DNA from: CAZPXF01 sp964590945
Lineage (GTDB): Bacteria > Bacillota > Clostridia > Lachnospirales > Lachnospiraceae
Reading direction: 5' to 3'
NCBI GenBank assembly: GCA_964590945.1
Contig: CAZPXF010000028.1
Span: forward strand, 1 to 24,543
DNA length: 24,543 nucleotides
Below the pieces are notes generated by a model that was not told where the DNA came from, made no database searches, and saw nothing but the letters and a program-made list of their open reading frames with translations. Of this stretch, positions 8,434 to 16,641 are shown piece by piece (the stretch's first letter is position 1; every line of letters begins with the position of its first letter). The position numbers and the translations under genes are program-made.

Positions 8434-9039
8434 ATGGTAAAAGTAAATGCAATTGGTGATAATTGTCCAATTCCGGTCATTAAAACAAAAAAGGCTATGC
8501 AGGCGCTGACCGGGCCGGAGACAGTAGAGGTTCTTGTTGATAATGAGATCGCAGTTCAGAATGTAACCAAGATGGCTTCCAGCACAGGCGCTTCTGTTTC
8601 TTCTGAGAAGATTTCAGAGAAAGAGTACAAGATTACGATTCAGGCAACAGGCGCTCCGATAGAGGAGGCAGCGGAAGATACTGCGTGCATTCCGGACAAG
8701 CGCAGCAATACGGTCGTTGTCATTTCATCTGACCGTATGGGAAGCGGAAATGATGAGCTGGGTAAGGTTCTGATCAAAGGATATATTTTCGCATTGACGC
8801 AGCTCGAGGAGCTTCCAAAGACGATCCTGTTCTACAATGGCGGGGCAACTCTGACAGCGGAGGGTTCTGATTCGATCGAGGATCTGAAGAATCTTGAAGC
8901 GCAGGGCGTTGAGATCATGACATGCGGTACGTGTCTGAATTATTATGGCCTGACAGACAAGCTTCAGGTCGGAACTGTTACAAATATGTACTCTATCGTT
9001 GAGACATGTGCTAAAGCCGGCAGGATCCTGAAGCCTTAA
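8434..9039 (+). CDS. yedF: Selenium metabolism protein YedF
   Basis: This 201-residue two-domain protein has an N-terminal TusA/SirA-like domain (residues 1-70) with the conserved motif DNCPIPVIKTKKA (Cys11). Some homologues carry selenocysteine at the Cys of this motif; here the codon is TGT. The C-terminal DsrE/YchN-like domain (about residues 85-201) includes a MTCGTCLNYYGL motif with two Cys. The family (selenium_YedF) is known to accompany selD and selenium-dependent enzymes and probably carries sulfur or selenium as a persulfide or perselenide. I chose ATG 8434 because AAAGGGGA lies 7 nt upstream; ATG 8413 has no good site. It is the first gene of the sel operon. Its partners are likely the desulfurase and DUF3343 protein at the operon's end. 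Confidence 0.9.
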   Translation: MVKVNAIGDNCPIPVIKTKKAMQALTGPETVEVLVDNEIAVQNVTKMASSTGASVSSEKISEKEYKITIQATGAPIEEAAEDTACIPDKRSNTVVVISSDRMGSGNDELGKVLIKGYIFALTQLEELPKTILFYNGGATLTAEGSDSIEDLKNLEAQGVEIMTCGTCLNYYGLTDKLQVGTVTNMYSIVETCAKAGRILKP

Positions 9040-9092
9040 GATGAACAGGTATGTTTGACCGGATGGATCAGGCAGAATAATAAATGAGCTTC

Positions 9093-9125
9093 ATACGGCG
9101 TTGCGATCTTGCGGCAGCGCCGTAT
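9093..9125 (+). promoter_or_regulatory. Stable hairpin in the yedF-selD intergenic region
   Basis: ATACGGCG and CGCCGTAT form a perfect 8-bp stem around a 17-nt loop that can pair further (TGC/GCA). A second, smaller stem (CCGGC/GCCGG) lies near 9143-9160. There is no T-tract, so this is not a standard terminator. It may act as an mRNA processing or translation-control element ahead of selD. Confidence 0.45.
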
Positions 9126-9193
9126 ATTAAGGTTACCATGCATCCGGCGAAAGCTGCCGGGCAGGTATTAAAGATACGGAGGTGAGAATTCAG

Positions 9194-10237
9194 ATGAGTT
9201 TTGATATCAAATTGACCAGGTTATCTAAGACGGCAGGTTGAGCCGCCAAGATTGGTCCGGAGACCCTTGCCCAGGTTCTGGGTAAGCTGCCGAAATTTGA
9301 AGACGAGCGGCTGCTTGTCGGTGTGGAGACATCGGATGACGCCGCTGTGTATCAGGTGACAAGCGACAAGGCCATGATTCAGACTGTCGATTTTTTCACC
9401 CCTGTAGTAGACGATCCTTATTTGTTTGGACAGGTAGCGGCTTCCAATTCCCTGAGCGATGTTTACGCTATGGGAGGAAAGCCGGAATTTGCGATGAACA
9501 TTGTTGGATTTCCGGATTCGCTGGATCCGGGGATCTTAAAAGAGATATTATCCGGGGGCGCGAAGAAAGCGCGGGAAGCGCGTACCGTTCTTGCGGGCGG
9601 TCACAAGATTGCCGATGAAGAACCGAAATACGGGCTTTGCGTGACAGGTTTCGTACATCCGGAGCGGATGTGGAAGAATTACGGGGCAAGACCGGGAGAT
9701 ATATTGATCCTGACGAAGCAGATCGGAAGCGGAATCATCAATACGGCGGTCAAGGCAGAGATGGCGTCCCAAAAGGCGCAGGATGAGGCCGTCACGATTA
9801 TGACTTCGCTGAACCGCTATGGCATGGAGGCCGCAGCAGATCTGGATGTGCATGCATGTACAGATATCACAGGCTTTGGACTTCTTGGCCATTGTGTGGA
9901 GATGGCATCCGCAAGCGAGGTATCTTTTGAACTGGATGTTCACCGTATTCCCTATATGACCGATGCGGTTGATTTTGCAAAAATGGGACTTGTACCCGCG
10001 GGAGCATATAAGAATCGTCAGCATTCCGGCAAATATGTTGATTTTGCCGGGATTCCGGAATATTATGTGGATCTTCTCTATGATCCGCAGACGTCAGGGG
10101 GACTTCTTTTCAGCGTAGACAAGGAAACAGCCGGAATTCTTATGCAGAGATTCCGCGAACATCCGCTGGATACACAGGTATCGGTGATCGGGCAGGTCGC
10201 AGAGAAATTAAATGACAAATATATACGTTTTATTTAA
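9194..10237 (+). CDS. selD: Selenophosphate synthase SelD, selenoprotein with in-frame UGA (Sec16)
   Basis: SelD makes selenophosphate, the selenium donor for Sec-tRNA, from selenide and ATP. Translation from ATG 9194 (GGAGGTGA 8 nt upstream) runs 15 codons to a TGA at 9239-9241 and then continues in frame for 331 residues. The sequence around it is KTAGU-AAKIGPETL, where SelD homologues have Cys or Sec as the active-site residue, followed by the usual Lys19. The downstream part shows SelD hallmarks: TSDDAAVYQV, the Asp-rich QTVDFFTPVVDDPY, NSLSDVYAMGG, AGGHKI and TDITGFGLLGH. Reading from an internal start would lose the catalytic N-terminus. A hairpin follows the UGA. Total length is 347 residues, normal for SelD. 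The selA start lies 9 nt after the stop, so the genes are co-transcribed. Confidence 0.95.
9242..9282 (+). promoter_or_regulatory. Candidate SECIS element of selD
   Basis: Immediately after the UGA at 9239-9241 the mRNA can form GGTC-CGGA-GACC (9254-9265) and a stronger stem CCCAG-GTT-CTGGG (9270-9282). The apical GTT loop lies about 34 nt from the UGA, within the range usual for bacterial SECIS hairpins, and begins with GU as SelB-binding loops often do. Which stem is used cannot be told by eye. Confidence 0.6.
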
Positions 10238-10246
10238 GAGGACATT

Positions 10247-11677
10247 ATGAATAAGAATCTGTTATTTAGAAGCATTCCAAAGGTGGATACTCTTTTGGAA
10301 GACAGTCAGACCGTGAATCTGATCAAAACTTACAGCCGTGATGTTGTTATGGAAGCGATCCGTTCTGAGACGGAGAAGCTCCGTAAGTTTATCGCCGGAG
10401 TGGAAAATGAAGAACAGGCGGAGGAGGCGCAGGAGCGCATAGACGGACTCCTCGATTCCATACGTTCTTCCGTAGAAAAAATGAATGAGCCGAATATGCG
10501 CAAGGTGATCAATGCGACCGGAACGATCCTTCACACGAATCTTGGGCGGGCGCCGATCAGCCGCAGGCACATGGAGCATCTGACAGACATTGCGACCGGG
10601 TATTCCAATCTGGAATACAATCTTCAGGCCGGAAAGCGCGGGGAGCGCTACAGCCATTTTGACGAGCTTCTCTGCAAGATCACAGGAGCCGAGGCGGCTA
10701 TCGCGGTGAACAATAATGCGGCGGCGGTCATGCTGATCCTGAGTACGCTTGCAAAGGGCGGGGAGGTCGTTGTTTCCCGCGGCGAGCTGGTGGAGATCGG
10801 CGGCAAGTTCCGTGTGCCGGACGTTATGGAGCAGAGCGGCGCGGTTCTTGTGGATATCGGGACAACCAATAAGACGCATTACTCCGACTATGAAAATGCA
10901 ATCACGGAAGAAACCAGAGCGCTGCTCAAGGTGCATACAAGCAATTACCGGATCGTAGGATTTACCGAGAGCGTGGGGATCGATGAACTGAAAGGTCTTG
11001 CAGAAGCACACAACATTCCGGTGATCGAGGATTTGGGGAGCGGGGTTCTTCTCGATCTGAGCAAGTATGGAATTACATACGAACCGACGGTGCAGGACTC
11101 TGTCCGCGCGGGAGCGGACGTGGTATGTTTCAGCGGCGACAAGCTTCTCGGAGGTCCGCAGGCGGGAATCATTGTCGGCCGGAAAAAATATATCGACCGG
11201 ATGAAGAAGAATCCTCTTATGAGAGCGCTCCGTATCGATAAATTTACGGCTACGGCGCTGGAAAGCGTACTTCTTGATTATCTTTCAGAAGAGCGGGCGA
11301 TCCGGGAGATTCCGGTCCTCAGGATGATCACGAAGTCTAAGGAGGACGTCCGCAAGGATGCACGTTATCTTATGCGCCTTATGAAACAGGAGCAGTTTCC
11401 GATCGAAGTCCATATGGTGGAGTGCGAGTCCCAGATCGGCGGCGGCTCTCTTCCGCTGGAGAGGCTTCCTGGTATCGGCCTTTCGATCCGTCCGCTTGAG
11501 ATCACGACCGAGAAGATGGAGGAACGCATGAGAATGCTTCCGATGCCGGTGATTCCACGGGTAGTAAACGGCGAGATTCTTATGGATCTGCGCACGATGG
11601 ACAGAGGAGATTTCCGCAGGATGCTGGAGGAATGGAGAATAACGGGCCTTTGCCGCGGGGAAGGACAGGGATCATGA
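10247..11677 (+). CDS. selA: L-seryl-tRNA(Sec) selenium transferase SelA
   Basis: This PLP enzyme converts Ser-tRNA(Sec) to Sec-tRNA(Sec) using selenophosphate. It is 476 residues long, the normal bacterial length. Residues 1-75 form the helical N-terminal domain that contacts tRNA(Sec), and VINATGTILHTNLGRAPIS is the conserved start of the catalytic core. PLP should bind Lys299 in CFSGDKLLGGPQAG. AAGAGG lies upstream of the ATG, and the stop overlaps the selB start by ATGA. The gene lies between selD and selB in the order common in clostridia. Nothing is truncated. Confidence 0.96.
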   Translation: MNKNLLFRSIPKVDTLLEDSQTVNLIKTYSRDVVMEAIRSETEKLRKFIAGVENEEQAEEAQERIDGLLDSIRSSVEKMNEPNMRKVINATGTILHTNLGRAPISRRHMEHLTDIATGYSNLEYNLQAGKRGERYSHFDELLCKITGAEAAIAVNNNAAAVMLILSTLAKGGEVVVSRGELVEIGGKFRVPDVMEQSGAVLVDIGTTNKTHYSDYENAITEETRALLKVHTSNYRIVGFTESVGIDELKGLAEAHNIPVIEDLGSGVLLDLSKYGITYEPTVQDSVRAGADVVCFSGDKLLGGPQAGIIVGRKKYIDRMKKNPLMRALRIDKFTATALESVLLDYLSEERAIREIPVLRMITKSKEDVRKDARYLMRLMKQEQFPIEVHMVECESQIGGGSLPLERLPGIGLSIRPLEITTEKMEERMRMLPMPVIPRVVNGEILMDLRTMDRGDFRRMLEEWRITGLCRGEGQGS

Positions 11678-13590
11678 AACATATCATTGTAGGAACGGCA
11701 GGCCATATTGACCATGGTAAGACGACGATCATCAAGGCGCTGACCGGCAGGAATACAGACCGGTGGGAAGAGGAACAGCGCCGTGGAATTACGATCGATC
11801 TCGGATTTACGTATTTTGACCTGCCGGATAAGACAAGAGTCGGGATCATCGATGTTCCGGGGCACGAACGTTTTATCAACAATATGGTTGCCGGAGTAGT
11901 CGGAATGGATCTGGTCATGCTGGTGATCGCGGCGGACGAAGGAATCATGCCGCAGACAAGAGAGCATATGGATATCCTGAGTATGCTCGGCGTAAAAAAG
12001 AGTATTATCGTTTTAAATAAATGCGATCTGGTCGATGAAGAGTGGAAAGAGCTGGTAAAAGAAGAGATCCGCGACGAGCTGAAGGAGACGTTCCTTGCGG
12101 ATGCGCCGATCGCGGAGGTGTCGGCGGTCACCGGAGAGGGAATTGCGGAACTGACGCAGCTCATCCAGGATATGACAGAAGGGGAAGTAGAGGAGAGGGA
12201 TGTGGATACGATCCCAAGGCTTCCGGTCGACCGTGTATTCAGTCTGTCCGGATTTGGCACGATCATTACAGGAACGCTCATTTCCGGCAAGATCCGAAAG
12301 GAAGATGTATTACAGATCTATCCGTCTGGAAAGGAATGCCGTATCCGCGGCATTCAGGTACACGGGCAGGATGAAGACTGCTGCTATGCAGGACAAAGGG
12401 TGGCGCTCAACCTTTCCAACGTAAGAAAGAGCGAACTGACGCGCGGCTGCGTATTGGCGCCGCCAAATGCGATGAAGAACACACGGCTTCTCGATGTGCG
12501 GCTGGATATGCTGCCATCCTCTCTTCGGGTGCTCGGTAATCAGACAAGGCTTCATCTTTTCAGCGGTACAAGCGAGATCCTGTGCCGCGCCAACCTTCTG
12601 AATGCAGAGAAGCTTGGGCCGGGGGAGAGCTGCTATGCGCAGCTGCATTTGGAGGAGGAAGGCGCCTTCAGCCGGGGCGACCGTTTTGTCGTACGGTTCT
12701 ATTCGCCGATGGAGACGATCGGCGGGGGTGTTGTGCTGGACGCCAATCCGGTGAAGAAAAAAAGATTCCGCCCGGAGGTTATTGAAGAATTAGAACGGAA
12801 GGAATCGGGTTCCCTGGAAGACGTATTGGAGGTGCATATCCGTAATCATGGTGAGACGATGATCACATCCGCAGAGCTTGCAAAGCTTACGGCAATGTCC
12901 AGGGAAGAAGTACTGTCGGATATTGACCGGCTGAAAGCGGCAGGCGCTGTGCGTATTTACCCTATGAAAAAGGACGTCTTTATCTGGCACAGCGCAGATG
13001 AATATTGCTGCCGCACGAATATTGAAGATACGATCCGGAAATATCAGGACCGATATCCATACCGCTATGGAATGAAAAAAGCGGAGATACATTCCCTGTG
13101 CATGAAGCAGGTAAAGATCAATGCGTTCGATTTATATATTGAAGAGCTTGTAAGGGAGGGGATCCTGAAAAGAAAAGGAGAATTCTTAAGCACACCGGAT
13201 TTTGAAGTAAGCCGGGATGATATCTATGAAAAAGTCCGAACGAAAGCGGCGGAGACGTATAAGAAAGCCGGATATGATTTTGTACGGCTGTCCGAGATCG
13301 ATTTTGGAGACGTGCCGCCGGAGATCGTGGAAGATATCTATCTTCTTCTTCAGGATGACGGGGTGATCGTAAAAGTATTTGACCAGATGTATTCCCTCCC
13401 GGAATACATGGATGCTGCGAAAGAGAAGGTACTCCTGAAATTAAAAGAAAATCCACTGATTACGATTGCGGAGGTTCGTGATATGTTCCAGACGAGCAGA
13501 AAAAGCGCTAAGCCGCTTCTGGAATATATGGACAGCATCAAGGTAACAAAGAAAAATGGAGCGGAAAGTGAAAGGGTATCATTCTTATGA
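11674..13590 (+). CDS. selB: Selenocysteine-specific elongation factor SelB
   Basis: SelB is the EF-Tu-like GTPase that brings Sec-tRNA(Sec) to UGA codons marked by a SECIS hairpin. The 638-residue protein starts MKHIIVGTAGHIDHGKT (G1, residues 10-17), followed by RRGITIDLGF (G2), DVPGHE (G3) and NKCDLVDE (G4). Beta-barrel domains II and III occupy about residues 175-350. Domain IV, made of winged helices that bind SECIS RNA, fills the last roughly 270 residues. The start overlaps the selA stop (ATGA), so translation is coupled. The frame is open further upstream to 11632, but only the GTPase start at 11674 matches the family. The stop overlaps the lysR start in the same ATGA way. Confidence 0.96.
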   Translation: MKHIIVGTAGHIDHGKTTIIKALTGRNTDRWEEEQRRGITIDLGFTYFDLPDKTRVGIIDVPGHERFINNMVAGVVGMDLVMLVIAADEGIMPQTREHMDILSMLGVKKSIIVLNKCDLVDEEWKELVKEEIRDELKETFLADAPIAEVSAVTGEGIAELTQLIQDMTEGEVEERDVDTIPRLPVDRVFSLSGFGTIITGTLISGKIRKEDVLQIYPSGKECRIRGIQVHGQDEDCCYAGQRVALNLSNVRKSELTRGCVLAPPNAMKNTRLLDVRLDMLPSSLRVLGNQTRLHLFSGTSEILCRANLLNAEKLGPGESCYAQLHLEEEGAFSRGDRFVVRFYSPMETIGGGVVLDANPVKKKRFRPEVIEELERKESGSLEDVLEVHIRNHGETMITSAELAKLTAMSREEVLSDIDRLKAAGAVRIYPMKKDVFIWHSADEYCCRTNIEDTIRKYQDRYPYRYGMKKAEIHSLCMKQVKINAFDLYIEELVREGILKRKGEFLSTPDFEVSRDDIYEKVRTKAAETYKKAGYDFVRLSEIDFGDVPPEIVEDIYLLLQDDGVIVKVFDQMYSLPEYMDAAKEKVLLKLKENPLITIAEVRDMFQTSRKSAKPLLEYMDSIKVTKKNGAESERVSFL

Positions 13591-14507
13591 ATTTAAAACA
13601 ACTGGAGGCCTTTGTACAGGTCGCCGAGAAAAAGAGTTTTTCCAAAGCCGCGAAGGAACTGTTCCTGACACAGCCGACCGTCAGCGCACATGTTTCCGCG
13701 CTGGAAAAAGAATTAAAAGCACGATTATTTAACAGAAATACAAAAGAAGTAGAATTGTCCAGAGAAGGCAAGATGCTGTTTACATATGCAAAAGAGATGG
13801 TCGCACTGGAAGAGCAGATCAAACAGATCTTTCTGCGGAGCGAGGAGGAGGATGCCACCTGCATTACGATTGCGGCGTCTACGATCCCGTTCCAGTATGT
13901 GCTTCCGCGTGTGCTTGCCAGGTTCAGCGAACGGCATCCTAAGGATAAGTTCGAGGTCATCGAATCAGACAGTGCGGATGTCATTGGCCGTGTGGCGGCA
14001 AGACAGATAGAGATAGGATTTACCGGCACGATGATCCCGAAAGCAAACTGTACTTATATCCCGTTTTTCGAAGATGAGCTTGTGATCATCACACCAAATA
14101 CGGAGCGTTTTCAGCAGATGAAGAAAAATGGTATTACTATGGATATTTTCCGGAATGAGCCGATCATCATGCGCGAGGTCGGATCCGGGACCAGAATGGA
14201 GACGGAAAAATATCTGAAGAGCAACGGCATTAATCTGGAACAGATGAAGGTTGTTGCATCTATGGAAAATACAGAGGCTATTAAGAGATCCGTCGGCAAC
14301 GGACTTGGTATTGCGATATTATCCGCGCTTGCTGTGGAAAAGGAAGCGGCGCATGAAGAGGTATTGAAATTTTCATTTCCGGGAGAAAGAATGATCCGAA
14401 ATCTTTACGTTGTGCAAAATAAAAATCGGACAGATTCACTGGCAACATCCCGGTTTATCCATCTCGTGCAGGAGGAGTATGCCGGAGACGGACTGAAAAA
14501 GGAGTAG
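13587..14507 (+). CDS. LysR-family regulator in the selenium operon
   Basis: This 306-residue protein has an N-terminal winged helix-turn-helix (about residues 1-60; MNLKQLEAFVQVAEKKSFSK, then LTQPTVSAHVSALEKEL) and a periplasmic-binding-protein-like effector domain (about residues 90-295), the standard LysR-type layout. Its start overlaps the selB stop by ATGA, so it is made with the Sec machinery rather than divergently, which is unusual for the family. LysR proteins in this position are known among selenium-using clostridia. It probably senses a selenium- or sulfur-related metabolite and controls selenium genes, but the effector and targets are not shown. ATAG-N7-CTAT dyads at 8282 and 16617 meet the LysR T-N11-A rule and are candidate targets. 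Confidence 0.88.
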   Translation: MNLKQLEAFVQVAEKKSFSKAAKELFLTQPTVSAHVSALEKELKARLFNRNTKEVELSREGKMLFTYAKEMVALEEQIKQIFLRSEEEDATCITIAASTIPFQYVLPRVLARFSERHPKDKFEVIESDSADVIGRVAARQIEIGFTGTMIPKANCTYIPFFEDELVIITPNTERFQQMKKNGITMDIFRNEPIIMREVGSGTRMETEKYLKSNGINLEQMKVVASMENTEAIKRSVGNGLGIAILSALAVEKEAAHEEVLKFSFPGERMIRNLYVVQNKNRTDSLATSRFIHLVQEEYAGDGLKKE

Positions 14508-14511
14508 AAGC

Positions 14512-15651
14512 ATGATTTATTTAGATAATGCAGCGACAACACAGCATAAGCCGCCGCAGGTGGCGGAAGCGGTGGTTGCCGCAATGAATTCTATGGGAAA
14601 TGCAGGACGCGGCGCCCATGCTGCATCCCTGGATGCAGCGCGTGTGATTTATGATACGCGGGACAAATTGTGCCGGCTGTTCCATGGCACGGATCCGAGG
14701 CAGATCGTATTTACCTGCAATTCCACAGAAGCATTGAACATAGCGATACGCGGAACGATCCGGCCGGGGGATCATGTGATCACGACAGTATTAGAACACA
14801 ATTCTGTGCTGCGGCCGCTCTATGATCTGGAAGAGCAGGGAGTTGAGCTTTCCTTTGTACCGGGTGACAGGGAAGGACGGATCGACTATGGAGCGTTTGA
14901 ACGGCTGATCCGGGAGAATACCAAAGCGATCGTCTGCACAAATGGGTCGAATCTGACGGGAAACTATGTAGAGATCGGCCGGATAGGCGCGGCCGCGCGG
15001 GCGCATGGACTGCTGTTTATCGTGGACGCATCGCAGACTGCGGGCGTCTTTGATATCGATGTGCAGAAGATGAACGTTGACATTCTGTGTTTTACCGGCC
15101 ATAAGGGACTTCTTGGCCCGCAGGGAACCGGCGGAATGTATGTGCGCGAGGGCGTAGAAGTTCATCCGCTCAAAAGCGGCGGAACAGGCGTGCAGACTTA
15201 CCTGAAACACCAGCCGCCGGAGATGCCGACGCGTCTCGAAGCCGGAACACTGAATGGACATGGCATCGCAGGCCTGAATGCGGCGCTTGGCTATATTCTT
15301 GAGACAGGAACAGAAACGATCCGCGAAAAGGAACAGGAATTGGCAAAAAGATTTTATCTGGGGGTAAAGGACATTCCGGGCGTTAAGGTCTATGGCGATT
15401 TCACTGACTTTAACCGCTGTGCGATCGTAACGCTGAATATCAGGGATTATGATTCTTCGGAGGTCAGCGATGCGCTTCTGATGGATTATGGGATCTCCAC
15501 ACGTCCGGGAGCACATTGCGCTCCGCTGATGCATCAGGCGCTTGGAACGGTTGATCAGGGCGCAGTCCGTTTCAGTTTTTCTCACTATAATACGGAGGAG
15601 GAAACCGATACGGCGATTCGGGCGGTTCGGGAACTTGCAGAGGAAGAATAA
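14512..15651 (+). CDS. Cysteine desulfurase family protein (class V aminotransferase, SufS/CsdB-like)
   Basis: This 379-residue PLP enzyme starts MIYLDNAATT, the usual beginning of NifS/SufS proteins. The PLP Lys198 lies in CFTGHKGLLGPQGTGG and the catalytic Cys336 in RPGAHCAPLMHQALGT, a short-loop group II arrangement in which the active Cys follows RPG(A)HCAP. Such enzymes remove sulfur from cysteine or selenium from selenocysteine. The gene starts 4 nt after lysR, with AAGGAG overlapping the lysR end. In this operon the likely job is to supply selenium (selenide or perselenide) to SelD through YedF or the DUF3343 protein. A role in general sulfur transfer cannot be excluded. Confidence 0.9.
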   Translation: MIYLDNAATTQHKPPQVAEAVVAAMNSMGNAGRGAHAASLDAARVIYDTRDKLCRLFHGTDPRQIVFTCNSTEALNIAIRGTIRPGDHVITTVLEHNSVLRPLYDLEEQGVELSFVPGDREGRIDYGAFERLIRENTKAIVCTNGSNLTGNYVEIGRIGAAARAHGLLFIVDASQTAGVFDIDVQKMNVDILCFTGHKGLLGPQGTGGMYVREGVEVHPLKSGGTGVQTYLKHQPPEMPTRLEAGTLNGHGIAGLNAALGYILETGTETIREKEQELAKRFYLGVKDIPGVKVYGDFTDFNRCAIVTLNIRDYDSSEVSDALLMDYGISTRPGAHCAPLMHQALGTVDQGAVRFSFSHYNTEEETDTAIRAVRELAEEE

Positions 15652-15670
15652 CAGAAATCTGGAGGAACAT

Positions 15671-15907
15671 ATGCGGAAAAAAGAATTAAAGCTTGTCATC
15701 ACATTTCATACAACGACCGATGCAATGAAGATGGAGAAGATCTGTAAGGAGAAAAATATGCCGGGCCGTCTGATCCCCGTGCCGCGGGAAATCTCCGCCG
15801 GCTGCGGGCTGTCGTGGTGCGTCTCGCCGGAGCACAGGGAGCTTCTGACTGAGACGATGCACGAGGCAGGGCTTGCGGAGCAGGATATGCATGAAGTGAT
15901 GGTTTGA
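15671..15907 (+). CDS. DUF3343 family protein (putative selenium/sulfur carrier)
   Basis: This 78-residue protein starts at ATG 15671, with GGAGG at 15661-15665. It fits the DUF3343 family: an N-terminal ITFHTTTDAMKMEK, a central LIPVPREISAGCGLSWCV and an acidic C-terminus. Cys45 and Cys50 in AGCGLSWC are the conserved pair; Cys25 is extra. DUF3343 genes commonly sit beside yedF, selD and desulfurases, and a perselenide carrier role is a reasonable inference but not established. It is the last gene of the sel operon; a terminator follows within 20 bp. Confidence 0.82.
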   Translation: MRKKELKLVITFHTTTDAMKMEKICKEKNMPGRLIPVPREISAGCGLSWCVSPEHRELLTETMHEAGLAEQDMHEVMV

Positions 15908-15916
15908 GAAAAATAA

Positions 15917-15967
15917 AAGAACCGGCGGCAGCCTGACATTCTGTCATTGGCAGCAGCCGGTCTTTTT
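15917..15967. terminator. Bidirectional rho-independent terminator between DUF3343 and tetR
   Basis: ACCGGC (15921-15926) pairs with GCCGGT (15956-15961). An inner stem TGACA/TGTCA sits around a TTC loop. The stem is flanked by AAAATAAAAGA on the left and TCTTTTT on the right, so it can stop transcripts from both convergent genes. The tetR stop codon lies in its right T-tract. Confidence 0.8.
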
Positions 15968-16562
15968 AAAATCCCGATTTTAATATATTGAGTACATAGG
16001 GCAGAAACTTCTGACTGTACTCCGCCAGAGAATAAACGCCTTTTCGGAGCGTCCAGTCGTAGATCATCGCACGCTCAAAACCGGCGTACAGATGCATATA
16101 CTGCTCGCATGTATTCCTGTCAGAAAATTCCCCGTCGTCAATACCCTTCTGGATGATCTCCTTTAACCATTTAAAATAGAAACGATCCTCGGCAAGCAGA
16201 CAGCGTTCATCTCTGGTCACAAGCTGCGAAGAGTACAGGTAAGCGATCAGATTGATCTCGATCTGATTATCGATCAGGGAAAATAATTCCCTGTTTAAAA
16301 ACATTAATTTGTCGGAAGCTGACATATCAGGATCGTCTTTTGGGTATAATTCCATATATCGCTGGTCAAAGACATCAGAGAGCGTATTAAGCAACGCGTC
16401 TTTCGCCTTAAAATAGTGATAAAACGTTCCTTTTGATGTGGCGGAACGTTCTATGATCTCATCCACAGTTGTATTCTCGTATCCCTGCTTGTAGAAAAGC
16501 TCCCATGCAGCAGTGATAATACGCTTCTTGGTATCCGGCATATTCTGGGCGCCTTGTATCAT
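15966..16562 (-). CDS. TetR/AcrR-family transcriptional regulator
   Basis: This 198-residue protein has an N-terminal TetR helix-turn-helix (about residues 10-58) with the signature TTVDEIIERSATSKGTFYHYFKAKDALL, split here as TTVDEIIERS and ATSKGTFYHYF. The C-terminal helical ligand domain (about residues 65-198) is variable as usual. I prefer ATG at 16562 because AAAGGA lies upstream of it; starts at 16589 or at MPDTKK are possible. Its own promoter carries a perfect dyad (16617-16641) whose near-copy sits upstream of the yedF-sel promoter. It lies convergent to the sel operon and divergent from tRNA-Sec. The inferred role is an autoregulated repressor of selenium genes; the ligand is unknown. 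Confidence 0.87.
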   Translation of the reverse strand: MIQGAQNMPDTKKRIITAAWELFYKQGYENTTVDEIIERSATSKGTFYHYFKAKDALLNTLSDVFDQRYMELYPKDDPDMSASDKLMFLNRELFSLIDNQIEINLIAYLYSSQLVTRDERCLLAEDRFYFKWLKEIIQKGIDDGEFSDRNTCEQYMHLYAGFERAMIYDWTLRKGVYSLAEYSQKFLPYVLNILKSGF

Positions 16563-16603
16563 GTTGATCAGTCCTTTTGGTTTTAACATAGCAGAACGGA
16601 AGA

Positions 16604-16641
16604 ATTATATCACGTACATTTATAGAAAAAACCTATAAATG
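16604..16641 (-). promoter_or_regulatory. tetR promoter with perfect dyad operator
   Basis: On the minus strand a perfect -10 TATAAT occupies 16604-16609, about 40 bp upstream of the tetR start. The -35 position is poor. Instead the region holds a perfect inverted repeat of 9-bp arms, CATTTATAG and CTATAAATG, around 7 bp (16617-16641). A repressor bound there would cover the -35 region, which fits TetR autoregulation. A 20-of-23 match lies at 8282-8304. Confidence 0.65.

Noticed and set aside
9323..10237. selD as a shorter non-seleno protein starting after the UGA
   Set aside because: The strong GGAGGTGA and the active-site context KTAG-U-AAKIGPE precede that point, and an internal start would remove the catalytic residue and Lys19.
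11580..12290. Long minus-strand open frame inside selA/selB
   Set aside because: It is antisense to well-conserved selA and selB sequence, Ser/Pro/Ile-rich, without a ribosome binding site, and resembles no family; it is a shadow frame.
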